35,247 nucleotides of DNA, taken from positions 1 through 35,247 of the forward strand of contig JAISCR010000083.1 in NCBI GenBank assembly GCA_031265435.1, written 5' to 3'. Source of the DNA: Treponema sp. GTDB lineage: Bacteria; Spirochaetota; Spirochaetia; Treponematales; Breznakiellaceae. Below the pieces are notes generated by a model, which was not told where the DNA came from, did not search any database, and saw only the letters and a program-made list of their open reading frames with translations. Made by a program: the position numbers and the translations under genes. Shown one piece after another: positions 1 to 7,485 of this stretch (position 1 is the first letter of the stretch; each line of letters begins with the position of its first letter).

Positions 1-606
1 GACTGGATTGATGTGTGTACCGTCAACCAATCCGCCTGGGGCATCCCCGGCACGGCCATAACCGATCTTACCACCTTCAGGACTGCCGCCCGGACGGCCC
101 TGGAAACCGCCACCAACGAGACCACCCGCACCCCCGTTGCCAACGCCCTGTGCAAGGAAGCCTTTGACACGCTGACCGGCTTTATGCGGGACTTTAAGCG
201 GCGGTACTTCCTTACCCCTCCCCTGCTTCCTTCCGCGTACATCAGTTTGGGGTTAAAACCACGGGATTCGCACCCCAGCCCTACTCCCTCTCCCACGGCG
301 CAGGTAACGGTCGAGACATACCTCGTGGGGCGGCACGAGCTGGGGGTACGGATTGTCTATGTAAGCGGCAGCCCCGACGACAAGGCGAACAAAGGCTACC
401 GGATCTGGTACAGCGTGGCCGCTCCCGGCGAAACGCCGCCCCACAAGCCCGAAGAACTCCGCAAATCCTTCTACACCCAGCGGAAAAAGGACTTAATCGA
501 GTTTGAGTATGGGGACAGCGGGAGCACGGTCTATTTTGCGGTACAGGTAGAAAACGACGGCAAGAAAGGGGGCTGGGGGCCGATGGTGAGCGCGTTGATA
601 CCGTAA
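1..606 (+). CDS. C-terminal part of an uncharacterised secreted-type protein (5' end outside window)
   Basis: The frame is open from the first base, reading DWIDVCTVNQSAWGIP, so the gene very probably starts upstream; the in-frame GTG at 13 has no ribosome binding site. About 200 residues are visible. The first half is predicted helical (residues 20-70, rich in Ala, Thr and Leu, ending in FMRDFKRRYF). A Pro/Ser/Thr linker with PSPTPSPT follows. The last 100 residues read as a beta-sandwich with the pattern YRIWYSV and VYFAVQVENDGKKGGWGP, which resembles a fibronectin-III-like fold. I do not recognise a named family. Only 14 bases separate it from the next gene, a lipoprotein, so the two are probably cotranscribed and both concern the cell envelope. 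Function unknown. Confidence 0.7.
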   Translation, partial: DWIDVCTVNQSAWGIPGTAITDLTTFRTAARTALETATNETTRTPVANALCKEAFDTLTGFMRDFKRRYFLTPPLLPSAYISLGLKPRDSHPSPTPSPTAQVTVETYLVGRHELGVRIVYVSGSPDDKANKGYRIWYSVAAPGETPPHKPEELRKSFYTQRKKDLIEFEYGDSGSTVYFAVQVENDGKKGGWGPMVSALIP

Positions 607-620
607 CAAAGGAGGTTTTT

Positions 621-2627
621 ATGATAAAAAAGAAACATGCCGGGTGGCTGCCCTTAACGCTGCTGCTTATGGGTACTGTTATGTTGTTTGCTTGTCCGTC
701 TCCCTTGGGTCCTGAACCGAAGCCGCCGGCTTTGGAAAACCCCGGAGTGGAAAATCCGGGCGGTGAAATCCCCGGCGGCGAGAATCCCGGAGTGGAAAAC
801 CCCGGCGGAGAGAATCCGGGCGGGGATGATCCCGGTGAAGACGATCCGGGAGAGGACGATCCGGGTGAAGATGATCCCGGTGAGGATGATCCGGGCGAAG
901 AGAACCTCCCGGGCGGCAGTTTCCTGTACGGAACCAACACGGTCGTGGTAAGCGTCGATCCCGATACCAATTCCGCGACCGTTTCGATTGCCGCGTATGT
1001 CCCGATGGAAGCCCTATATGTCCCGGAGGAAGGCGCGTCCTACGGGATGCTTTCCAGCTGGGCGTTCGCAATTCCCGCGGACATCCTTTCGGATTTGGCC
1101 GGGTTGTCCGTCTCGGTCAGCATTGAAAACGACGGCTCCGATTCCTCGCGTCCGTTCGGTGATGGCACGCTTTCGCTGGCAAACGTGCACGAGATATATA
1201 AGGCGCTGAACGCCGCCGCGCCGGCGTCGATTTTTATCGACTCCGCGACGCTCACCCCGCTTTACAAGGGCAGCGATTGGATTAGGCATGGCTACAAACA
1301 TAATGGTTATAGTGGGGTGGAATATTTCTTTACCATATACGAATCCTATCCGAACGAGACTACGCTTATGCGAGGCATAAAGGTCAGGAAAGAGGGTGGC
1401 CGGTATGTTGTCGAATATGACCGGAACCTTGTGGTCGAAGATATAGTATATATAGTATATGATGATTACCATGTCCACACAGTCCACGGCCCCGGGTTGT
1501 ATAAGAAGGCCGGCAGTTCCGCCGTGCCGTTGCCGGCGACCGGCGACTGGGCCGACGTTGTTATCGGCGGTTACGACTGGTCGGAGGCTGACGGCCGCTT
1601 CGGCCGTGGGCAGGCCGACGAGTCAATAGCATACCTTGCGCATTTGGCGGAGGCCGGGCTTAAATACACCGGCGGCTCGACTCCATCGCCGACGCATAAT
1701 ATGTATATGAGCTCCACCGACCTTAATCTGTTCGCGAACGGCCTCTATGATTTCCTTAAGCTTCATAAAGATAATAACCTGATGGACCGGCTGGACAACG
1801 CCGACTACTACTACACCCTGCAACTCCCGTTCGCCTCCAAGCTCGACGGCCAAGTCTACGAGTCCTTGGCTACGCCCCGGCGGCTTCCGGACGGCCACCA
1901 TAACCCGGCGTTCCAGGGTAACGTTCCGGTTTACATGGTGAACCTGATAAGGGGCAAGATCGGAGCTACAACGGAATTCAGTAACGTCAATATAACAGGC
2001 GATGGCAATGATTTGACTGACAAGGATGACCTCAATCTGGCCAACGTTTCCCTGGTAGGGGATTATCGTACCGGCGGTGTCATCGGCCTGACTGGAAAGT
2101 TCTATGGCAATCTTGATATAGAGGGTGATTTTCCTCCTTTTGTGACTAATAATACTTACAGTCCCTCTGGATATCTTACAGCTTGGACTGCCTCCGACAA
2201 TACTGGTATGAATAATTTTGCAGTGTTTCACGCGAAAACTACAGATACAAACATGCTGAAAAGAATGGGTGCCGATAATTCATTGTACATGTACCTGATG
2301 ACTCTTCAGGCTATTGTCTTCGAAAGCCGTAATTCCATCAACAATCTTGGCAAAAACTCCATCTACTCGCTGGACCAGATCTTTCCCCACGCCTACAAGG
2401 TTGTGCGCGACCCCGGCGATGAATTTCTTAAGTTCACGGGCAACGACACCTCGGACGGCTTTGCCACCAGCTACGCCAGCGACACAAGCAAGCCCGTGCC
2501 GTCCCTCGATCCTGAGGCGTGGCGCATCGCCGGCAACTCTAAGACCAACCCTGCCACCACCACCTGGGGAGCCCTTGACAGTTCCAAGAAGTGGTCGTCG
2601 GGCGCGTTTAATCTCATAGAAGAGTAG
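621..2627 (+). CDS. Large lipoprotein with Pro-Gly-acidic pentapeptide repeat
   Basis: A 668-residue protein with a strong ribosome binding site (AAAGGAGG, 608-615) before ATG 621. The N-terminus is basic, then hydrophobic, and ends in the lipobox-like MLFAC with Cys25 as the lipidated residue, a permissive spirochaetal form. Residues 39-93 are eleven five-residue units (ENPGG or DDPGE), a flexible and very acidic spacer that probably holds the rest of the protein away from the membrane. From about residue 98 onward the protein reads as globular, with many Tyr, Asp, Asn and Gly. I see no catalytic motif. Segments around 1270-1490 and 1960-2340 are visibly more AT-rich than the rest of the gene. 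Likely a surface or periplasmic lipoprotein of unknown role, cotranscribed with the upstream gene; a hairpin repeat begins just after its stop codon. Confidence 0.85.
   Translation: MIKKKHAGWLPLTLLLMGTVMLFACPSPLGPEPKPPALENPGVENPGGEIPGGENPGVENPGGENPGGDDPGEDDPGEDDPGEDDPGEDDPGEENLPGGSFLYGTNTVVVSVDPDTNSATVSIAAYVPMEALYVPEEGASYGMLSSWAFAIPADILSDLAGLSVSVSIENDGSDSSRPFGDGTLSLANVHEIYKALNAAAPASIFIDSATLTPLYKGSDWIRHGYKHNGYSGVEYFFTIYESYPNETTLMRGIKVRKEGGRYVVEYDRNLVVEDIVYIVYDDYHVHTVHGPGLYKKAGSSAVPLPATGDWADVVIGGYDWSEADGRFGRGQADESIAYLAHLAEAGLKYTGGSTPSPTHNMYMSSTDLNLFANGLYDFLKLHKDNNLMDRLDNADYYYTLQLPFASKLDGQVYESLATPRRLPDGHHNPAFQGNVPVYMVNLIRGKIGATTEFSNVNITGDGNDLTDKDDLNLANVSLVGDYRTGGVIGLTGKFYGNLDIEGDFPPFVTNNTYSPSGYLTAWTASDNTGMNNFAVFHAKTTDTNMLKRMGADNSLYMYLMTLQAIVFESRNSINNLGKNSIYSLDQIFPHAYKVVRDPGDEFLKFTGNDTSDGFATSYASDTSKPVPSLDPEAWRIAGNSKTNPATTTWGALDSSKKWSSGAFNLIEE
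735..899 (+). repeat. 15-bp in-frame tandem repeat, 11 units
   Basis: Eleven consecutive 15-base units encode ENPGV, ENPGG, EIPGG, ENPGV, ENPGG, ENPGG and then five DDPGE. The last five are nearly identical in DNA (GAcGATCCGGGaGAG type) while the first six differ more, so the 3' half looks like the younger expansion. The period keeps the reading frame, so unit gain or loss changes only spacer length. Confidence 0.9.
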
Positions 2628-2630
2628 TTT

Positions 2631-2706
2631 ACCGCAAAGTCGAAGAAGTAAGAAGAGAAAGAGGAAGCCTCTTAAAAAACTTATTCGACTTCTTCGACTT
2701 CGCGGT
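2631..2706 (+). repeat. Hairpin repeat, copy A (3' of the lipoprotein gene)
   Basis: The left arm ACCGCAAAGTCGAAGAAGT (2631-2649) pairs with the right arm at 2688-2706 with 18 of 19 matches. An inner hairpin AAGAGG-aag-CCTCTT lies at 2659-2673. It begins three bases after the upstream stop codon. Bases 2672-2706 match 3560-3594 at 34 of 35 positions, and a diverged copy lies at 35080-35165. This looks like a REP-type intergenic element; it could act on mRNA 3' ends, but it lacks the T-run of a classical terminator. Confidence 0.8.
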
Positions 2707-2767
2707 GAATAGTTTCGACCGTGCATATAAAAAATAATACATATTCTAAAATATTCTGCAAATTGTC

Positions 2768-2796
2768 TTGTATTATGGTTTGAATTATGCTATAAT
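2768..2796 (+). promoter_or_regulatory. Promoter of the toxin-antitoxin pair
   Basis: TTGTAT (2768-2773), a 17-base spacer and a perfect TATAAT (2791-2796) preceded by TGC, an extended -10. The ribosome binding site AGGAG (2814-2818) follows before ATG 2826, so this transcript has a normal leader. Confidence 0.65.
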
Positions 2797-2825
2797 GAAT
2801 TTATGCAAATATTAGGAGATAAGTT

Positions 2826-3089
2826 ATGGAAGCATTAAGGAAAATCATTGACAGCAAAGCGCTGGAAACATTGTTTCCGTTGCCAAAATCCTTTCGGAAT
2901 AGGGATATAGAAATAATAATATTGCCGGTTAATAAAAAAGAGGGGAAACCTTATGTAACCAGACAAATGATTGATGAAATGTTACCCGGATCCATCACAC
3001 AATCGTTGATAGGTACTATTCCATTTTCTAATATTTCCCTTGAGGACATACGATTGGAAAGGCTGCAAAAGTATGAAAGCATTAATTGA
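2826..3089 (+). CDS. Antitoxin of a type II toxin-antitoxin pair
   Basis: An 87-residue protein starting MEALRKIIDSKALE, with a mid-region IEIIILPV and a later segment MIDEMLPGSITQSLIGTIP, then SLEDIRLERLQKYESIN. This layout (short N-terminal strand/helix, then a 'GS.t.sL.G..p....tledyr.eRl.kY' tail) is the one I know from small antitoxins paired with PIN toxins in spirochaetes and other gut bacteria. Its stop codon overlaps the PIN gene by 17 bases, so the two are translationally linked. It should bind and neutralise the toxin and repress the promoter at 2768-2796. The module is AT-rich compared with both flanks and lies between two direct copies of a hairpin repeat, which suggests it arrived by transfer. 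Family assignment is from pattern memory. Confidence 0.75.
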   Translation: MEALRKIIDSKALETLFPLPKSFRNRDIEIIILPVNKKEGKPYVTRQMIDEMLPGSITQSLIGTIPFSNISLEDIRLERLQKYESIN

Positions 3090-3492
3090 CACCAATATCG
3101 TACTTGATGTATTGTTAAACAGGCAGCCGTATTGTCAGGAGGCCGCAAAGATTATTGTCTTATCTGAAAAGAAAATAATTGAGAGTTATGTTTCCGCTTC
3201 GGCAATAACTGATATTTTTTATATTACACAAAAAGAATATAAGAACAAACAAGTAACTATTGATTTAATAAAAAAAATATTGGCAGTAATATCCGTTGCA
3301 ACGATTACGGGAAATAATATTTATCAGGCACTGGATTTAGGATGGAATGATTTTGAAGATTCAGTTCAATATATTGTGGGGGAAAGTATATCTGCTGATT
3401 ATATTATAACAAGAAATGTAGACGATTTTGATAATAGCACAATTAAAATTGTAACCCCGGAACAATTTTTAAATATTCTTAGTGAAGAATAA
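3073..3492 (+). CDS. PIN-domain toxin (VapC-like ribonuclease)
   Basis: A 139-residue protein starting MKALIDTNIVLDVLL, the classic PIN N-terminus with metal-binding Asp6. Further acidic positions fit the PIN site: Asp47 in SASAITDIFY (where Glu is usual), Asp96 in WNDFEDSVQY, and Asp117/118 in TRNVDDF. VapC-type enzymes are Mg-dependent RNases that cut tRNA or rRNA when freed from their antitoxin. The start at 3073 is chosen because the PIN fold begins there and because it overlaps the end of the antitoxin gene by 17 bases; a longer frame from 3040 would add unrelated residues. Length is normal for the family. Substrate cannot be told from sequence. Confidence 0.85.
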   Translation: MKALIDTNIVLDVLLNRQPYCQEAAKIIVLSEKKIIESYVSASAITDIFYITQKEYKNKQVTIDLIKKILAVISVATITGNNIYQALDLGWNDFEDSVQYIVGESISADYIITRNVDDFDNSTIKIVTPEQFLNILSEE

Positions 3493-3538
3493 GACAGCCG
3501 GAACGTTATCCGGCGGCAAAAAGTAATAAGTAATAAAG

Positions 3539-3612
3539 GAAGAGAAAGAGGGGGGACTTTTAAAAAACTTTTTCGACTTCTTCGACTTCGCGGTTTACAA
3601 AATTCTTCGCGG
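3539..3612 (+). repeat. Hairpin repeat, copy B (between vapC-like and metH-like genes)
   Basis: Bases 3560-3594 match copy A (2672-2706) at 34 of 35 positions, including CGACTTCTTCGACTTCGCGG. GAAGAGAAAGAGG at the left is also shared. The left pairing arm is largely lost here, and a second short TTCTTCGCGGTAAA follows. Together with copy A it brackets the toxin-antitoxin pair in direct orientation, in the gap between convergent genes. Confidence 0.75.
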
Positions 3613-3624
3613 TAAATTTTTTCT

Positions 3625-5532
3625 TCAAAGTATGCCGCTTTTAAAGGCATCGGGTTTTCCGCGGAGGATCAGGTCTTCGACGGTTTCCCTCAAGTCCGTT
3701 TCGATTTCATCGTAGGGGCAGAGACTTTTGGGATCGACGATTGCCATGCCGAGTCCCGCCTCTCCCGCGTGTTTGAGAAACACGCCATGTATGGCGTTTC
3801 TGACAGTATCATTACCGGGGAAACCGAACGAGAGCTTTGAAACGTTCCCCAGAATGTGCACTCCCGGACAATTTTTCCGTATCCATTCACAGCCGCGGAT
3901 AAAATTCAACGCGGAGGAGGCCTCTTCTTCTCTTGCCGAAGAAAGAGGGAATACCAGAGGGTCAATAATGATGTCTTCCGGAGGGAAAGCCGAACCAACA
4001 AGAAGTTTGTAACTCTGTTCCGCAACGGCGATCTTGCGTTCAAGCGAAACCGCCTCTCCCGCTTCATCAATCAGTGTTACTACTATTGCCGCCCCATAGC
4101 GCCCCGCAAGACGAGCCTTGCGTAGAAACTCTGCCTTGCCGTCCTTAAGATTGAGGGACGCGACTACAGGTTTACCCTGAAGGCATTTGAGGGCTTTTTC
4201 GATAACATCAAAATCCGTACCGCCAATCATGAAGGGGACGGCGGCGACAGCCTGGAAACACTGAGCCAGATTGATGAAAGATCTTATTGCCTCTCCCGCA
4301 TTGTCAAACCCCGTATCCATGCACACATTGATGATCGAGGCGCCGTTTTCGATCATGTCCTGCGCCGTTTCTATCGCGTCATCGTAGCTGCCTTCCCTGA
4401 TGAAGCCGAAAAACTCATTATGCCCGGCATCGTTAGTCTGTCCGCCGATAATGACAGGGCCCTGTGCCTCTCCCGGTTTTAGCAATTTCAGGCCGGAAAG
4501 CAATGTCTCCCGCGGGGCGGACGGTATGATCCGGGGCTTGTACTGCGCCGCCTTTTCCGCGATACGGGCAATATGCGCGGGAGTAGTACCGCAGCAGCCC
4601 CCGATGATATTCACCAGGCCTTCCTTAAAATAGTCTTCTATCTTTGAAGCCATGGATTCCGGGCTTTCGTCGTAGGTGCCTTCCTGGTTGGGCAGGCCCG
4701 CATTCGGGTAGGCGCATGAGAGGCAGGGTACAAAGTCCGACAGGATCTTCAACGGCTCCTTTAGTTTTTCCGCGCCAAAGGAGCAGTTGAGGCCGACGGA
4801 GAGGGGCCCGGCATGCAGCACCGATGCGGCAAAAGCGTCTATCTTCTGTCCCGAAAGAATGCGGCAATTTTCATCATAAACGGTAGCGGAAATCATTACC
4901 GGAATATCTTCATTCCGTTCTTCGCGGAGGCGGCTGATGGCAAAGAGGGCGGCTTTGGCATTGAGGGTGTCAAAGATGGTTTCCAGAAGAAGAATATCGG
5001 CGCCGCCGTCCAGAAGGCCGCGGGCATTGTCATAGAAGGCTGCGGCAAGTTCATCCCAATAGATATTCCGTTTGGACAGATCCCCCATATCGTTGGAAAT
5101 ACTGGCGCTTTTGGCCGTAGGGCCTATGCTGCCCGCGACAAAACGGGGTTTCTGCGGTGTAGAAAACGCATCCGCCGCTTTTCGTGCCAGCGCCGCCGCC
5201 ACCCGGCTTATTTCCCAGGCCATGTCCGCAAGACCATAGTCCGCCAGGGATACGGCGGTGGAATTTAAGCTGCAGGTTTCGATGATGTCCGCGCCCGCCT
5301 GCAGATAGTCCCTGTGAATTCTGCTGATAAGTTCCGGTTTGGAGAGACAGAGAATATCATTGCAGCCCTTGAGGGCAACGGGATGCCCGGCAAAACGCCC
5401 GTTTCCGGAACCGTTCATGCCGCGGAAATCTTCCTCGCTTAAATGTTCCGCCTGAATGAGGGAGCCCATTGCCCCGTCGAGGATCAGTATCCGTTCTTTG
5501 GCTATTGCGTTGAGTTTTTCCTGAATATTCAT
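3625..5532 (-). CDS. Short MetH-like protein: homocysteine methyltransferase domain plus degenerate pterin-type domain
   Basis: 635 residues, half the length of a full cobalamin-dependent methionine synthase. Residues 1-330 are the homocysteine-binding barrel: ILDGAMGSLIQ near the start, SIGPTAKSASIS, PNAGLPNQ, and zinc ligands Cys250 (GLNCSFGA) and Cys313/Cys314 (GGCCGTTP), all intact. Residues 350-635 align with the methyltetrahydrofolate barrel, but the usual pocket motifs are altered: IGERTN reads IGGQTN (362-367), DVN reads NVC, MIDS reads MIGG, NSIS reads ASLN, and VSN reads VSK. No B12-binding or reactivation domain follows, and none is encoded nearby. It may take methyl groups from a separate corrinoid protein, or use another donor. 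The ATG sits 6 nt after a -10-like TAGTAT with no ribosome binding site. Divergent from the SpoU gene. Confidence 0.85.
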   Translation of the reverse strand: MNIQEKLNAIAKERILILDGAMGSLIQAEHLSEEDFRGMNGSGNGRFAGHPVALKGCNDILCLSKPELISRIHRDYLQAGADIIETCSLNSTAVSLADYGLADMAWEISRVAAALARKAADAFSTPQKPRFVAGSIGPTAKSASISNDMGDLSKRNIYWDELAAAFYDNARGLLDGGADILLLETIFDTLNAKAALFAISRLREERNEDIPVMISATVYDENCRILSGQKIDAFAASVLHAGPLSVGLNCSFGAEKLKEPLKILSDFVPCLSCAYPNAGLPNQEGTYDESPESMASKIEDYFKEGLVNIIGGCCGTTPAHIARIAEKAAQYKPRIIPSAPRETLLSGLKLLKPGEAQGPVIIGGQTNDAGHNEFFGFIREGSYDDAIETAQDMIENGASIINVCMDTGFDNAGEAIRSFINLAQCFQAVAAVPFMIGGTDFDVIEKALKCLQGKPVVASLNLKDGKAEFLRKARLAGRYGAAIVVTLIDEAGEAVSLERKIAVAEQSYKLLVGSAFPPEDIIIDPLVFPLSSAREEEASSALNFIRGCEWIRKNCPGVHILGNVSKLSFGFPGNDTVRNAIHGVFLKHAGEAGLGMAIVDPKSLCPYDEIETDLRETVEDLILRGKPDAFKSGIL

Positions 5533-5538
5533 ACGGAA

Positions 5539-5571
5539 ATACTAGCAAAAACCGGCATTTTTGTGAATACT
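5539..5571. promoter_or_regulatory. Overlapping divergent promoters, metH-like (-) and spoU (+), leaderless geometry
   Basis: On the minus strand TTCACA (5562-5567), a 17-base spacer and TAGTAT (5539-5544) end 6 nt before ATG 5532. On the plus strand AATACT (5566-5571) ends 6 nt before ATG 5578, with a weak TAGCAA 17 bases upstream. The plus -10 overlaps the minus -35, so the two promoters should compete. Neither start has a ribosome binding site. Confidence 0.5.
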
Positions 5572-5577
5572 CAAAGC

Positions 5578-6393
5578 ATGGAAGGTATGCGGAAGCTGGT
5601 AATCGGTTCGGAGAATGCGGAATTTCAAATCATACAATCCCTCAAATTGAATCGTTCAAAACGGAATAAGAAGCGTGAAATTTTTGTTGAAGGCACCGAA
5701 TGTATCAAGCAGGCCCTAAAGGCGGATCTTGAAATTATACGTATCATAATGGCGGATATAAACAGAGTATCGGATTGGGCTGCCGGTGTCATACGGACAC
5801 ATGAACAGGCAAAAATAATAGAGATGTCTCCGCGGTTATATGCGTTTCTCTCCGATCGGACAAATCCTTCGGAATTATTGATAACGGCAAGGGTAAAAGC
5901 AGAAAAACTGGACGGGCTTAATTTACCCGAATGTCCGTTTATAGTAGCCTTTGACAGACCGAGCGATTTCGGCAATTTGGGGTCGATAGTGCGTTCTGCA
6001 AATGCGTTCAATGTCGATGCAATTTTTATTACAGGCCACGGAATCGATGTCTATGAACCCAAGGTAATCCGGGCAAGTCTGGGAAGCGTTTTTCACACCA
6101 GGATAGTTTATATTGAATCCACGCAGGTACTGGATGAGTTTATAAAAAAAGAAAAAGAAAGGACCAACATGCTGGTCATTGGAACAGATTCCGGGGGAAG
6201 CGTTTCCATAAAACATGAAAGATTGAAAAAACCGGTAATGGTAATTGTGGGAAATGAAGCGAAGGGGATGAGTGTTCACCTGAAAGATATATGTGATGAA
6301 GTTGTACAGATTCCCATTTCCGGCAGCGTTAATTCGCTGAATGCGGCATGCGCCGCGTCAATAGTAATGTGGGAAATATACAGAAACAGTTAG
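5578..6393 (+). CDS. SpoU/TrmH-family RNA 2'-O-methyltransferase
   Basis: 271 residues from ATG 5578. The N-terminal 100 residues form the substrate-binding part, with RNKKREIFVEGTECIKQAL as in RlmB/TsnR-type enzymes. The SPOUT knot follows: motif 1 DRPSDFGNLGSIVRSANAF (with Arg as the usual catalytic residue), motif 2 VIVGNEAKGMS, motif 3 IPISGSVNSLNAACAASIV. These enzymes use S-adenosylmethionine to methylate the ribose of a tRNA or rRNA nucleotide; the target cannot be told here. In the family the NPxNxG motif is usual, so PSDFGN is a normal variant. The frame is open further upstream into the metH-like gene, but 5578 is preferred because the family N-terminus starts here; ATG 5587 is an alternative. 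Confidence 0.88.
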   Translation: MEGMRKLVIGSENAEFQIIQSLKLNRSKRNKKREIFVEGTECIKQALKADLEIIRIIMADINRVSDWAAGVIRTHEQAKIIEMSPRLYAFLSDRTNPSELLITARVKAEKLDGLNLPECPFIVAFDRPSDFGNLGSIVRSANAFNVDAIFITGHGIDVYEPKVIRASLGSVFHTRIVYIESTQVLDEFIKKEKERTNMLVIGTDSGGSVSIKHERLKKPVMVIVGNEAKGMSVHLKDICDEVVQIPISGSVNSLNAACAASIVMWEIYRNS

Positions 6394-6448
6394 ACGGCCC
6401 GGCTTCCCGCATTCTTCAGGATTCTTTGCCGATAATTTTGAATATGCC

Positions 6449-6931
6449 TCACAATTCTTTTACAAAGATACTTAAAGCCTGAATACCCAGCATCACAACC
6501 GCGGTGACGATAATTCCGGCGGTAGAGACTCCGATGATTACCGCCAGCATGGTACGCCTCTTGCTGATACCAAGCACCCAGGCGCCCAGGGTTCCTGTCC
6601 ATGCGCCGGTAAGCGGCAGGGGAATGGCGACAAAGACCGCAATGCCGACCCAGCCCCATTTTTCAACTCCCTTTGAAAGTTTATCCCGGGCGCGGTTAAT
6701 AAAGCGGTCAAACAGGTTTTCGTACCATTTCATTTTAAGAAAAAGTTTATGAAGGGTTGAAAGGAAGATCCAGCAGGCCGGCGCTACCAGGGCATTGAGG
6801 ATGACGCAGTATATATAGGCCAGATACCAGGGTATGCCGTTGGCAACGGCAAAGGGAATTCCGCCCCTCAGTTCCGATATAGGCAAAAATGAAAGAAACG
6901 CGGTCAAAGCAAGAACGGTAACGGTGCTCAT
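6449..6931 (-). CDS. Small multidrug-export family membrane protein
   Basis: 160 residues with about four membrane segments: VTVLALTAFLSFLPISELRGG, a second after IPWYLAYIYCVI, a third around WGWVGIAVFVAIPLPLTGAW, and a C-terminal one. The motifs ELRGGIP and PLPLTGAWTGTLGAW are hallmarks of the COG2426 family, annotated as putative small multidrug export proteins; transport has not been firmly shown for most members, and the fold resembles DedA-like proteins with re-entrant Pro/Gly loops. Its ATG overlaps the stop of the acetyltransferase upstream by 4 bases (ATGA), so it is translated from the same message. Confidence 0.85.
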   Translation of the reverse strand: MSTVTVLALTAFLSFLPISELRGGIPFAVANGIPWYLAYIYCVILNALVAPACWIFLSTLHKLFLKMKWYENLFDRFINRARDKLSKGVEKWGWVGIAVFVAIPLPLTGAWTGTLGAWVLGISKRRTMLAVIIGVSTAGIIVTAVVMLGIQALSIFVKEL

Positions 6932-7428
6932 ACAGATTTTTCCTTTTCAATTATCAATTCCCAGTATCCTACACCAAGCCAGGTATTCAGTTTGAATCCT
7001 ATCTCTTTGAATTCGGCAATTTTTGTAAAACCAAATTTTTCGTGGAGCGCAATACTTCTGTCGTTCGGTATGGTTATTCCCGCGACAACCGCATGGACGG
7101 AAGTTTTCTTTACCTCGTCAAGAAGCCGTTCCAGAAGCGCGGTGCCGATTCCCCTGCCCAAAAAATCTTTATGCACATAGATGGAATCCTCCGCGGAAAA
7201 ACGGTAACTTGCCCTTTCCCTCCATCTCTGTACATAGGCGTAACCGGCAAGCCCGGTATCTTCTTCAAAGACAAGCCACGGATACGCGGAGACGACATTA
7301 TGAATGTGGTTTTCCATTTCGGCAACGCTTATCTTTTCTTCTTCAAATGTGATAGCCGTATTTTCAACATAGTAATTGTAGATGGCACAGATGGCTTCGG
7401 CATCCGCGGGGCCGACCGGACGAATCAT
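6928..7428 (-). CDS. GNAT N-acetyltransferase, phosphinothricin-acetyltransferase-like
   Basis: 166 residues starting MIRPVGPADAEAICAIYNYY. The acetyl-CoA loop reads VHKDFLGRGIGTALLERLL (the R/Q-x-x-G-x-G/A motif), followed by NDRSIALHEKFGFTKIAEFKEIGFKLNTWLGVGYW, the typical tail of the Pat/YncA (COG1247) group that acetylates amino groups of amino-acid analogues. The physiological substrate is unknown. The reading frame extends to 7665, but the extra residues run through the next gene and look non-native. ATG 7428 fits the family start and stands 6 nt after TATACT. The gene overlaps the export-type membrane gene by 4 bases; together they could form a detoxification unit (inference). Confidence 0.88.
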   Translation of the reverse strand: MIRPVGPADAEAICAIYNYYVENTAITFEEEKISVAEMENHIHNVVSAYPWLVFEEDTGLAGYAYVQRWRERASYRFSAEDSIYVHKDFLGRGIGTALLERLLDEVKKTSVHAVVAGITIPNDRSIALHEKFGFTKIAEFKEIGFKLNTWLGVGYWELIIEKEKSV

Positions 7429-7434
7429 TATACA

Positions 7435-7440
7435 AGTATA
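7435..7440 (-). promoter_or_regulatory. -10-like element of the GNAT gene, 6 nt before ATG
   Basis: On the minus strand TATACT is followed by exactly six bases (TGTATA) and ATG 7428. There is no ribosome binding site and no strong -35, so this is a candidate leaderless start. Confidence 0.4.
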
Positions 7441-7485
7441 CACTAAGGCGGAAAAATATGCTAGAGTTGAACAAAAGGAGTCTGT

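Noticed and set aside
735-899. CRISPR array
   Set aside because: Units are 15 bp, in frame and without spacers; it is a coding repeat.
281-970. 229-codon minus-strand frame with PGFSPPGFS-type repeats
   Set aside because: It is the antisense reading of the Pro-Gly repeat in the lipoprotein gene; the GC-rich repeat leaves the opposite strand open. No ribosome binding site.
2659-2680. Classical terminator after the lipoprotein gene
   Set aside because: The inner hairpin is followed by an A-run on the plus strand, not a T-run.
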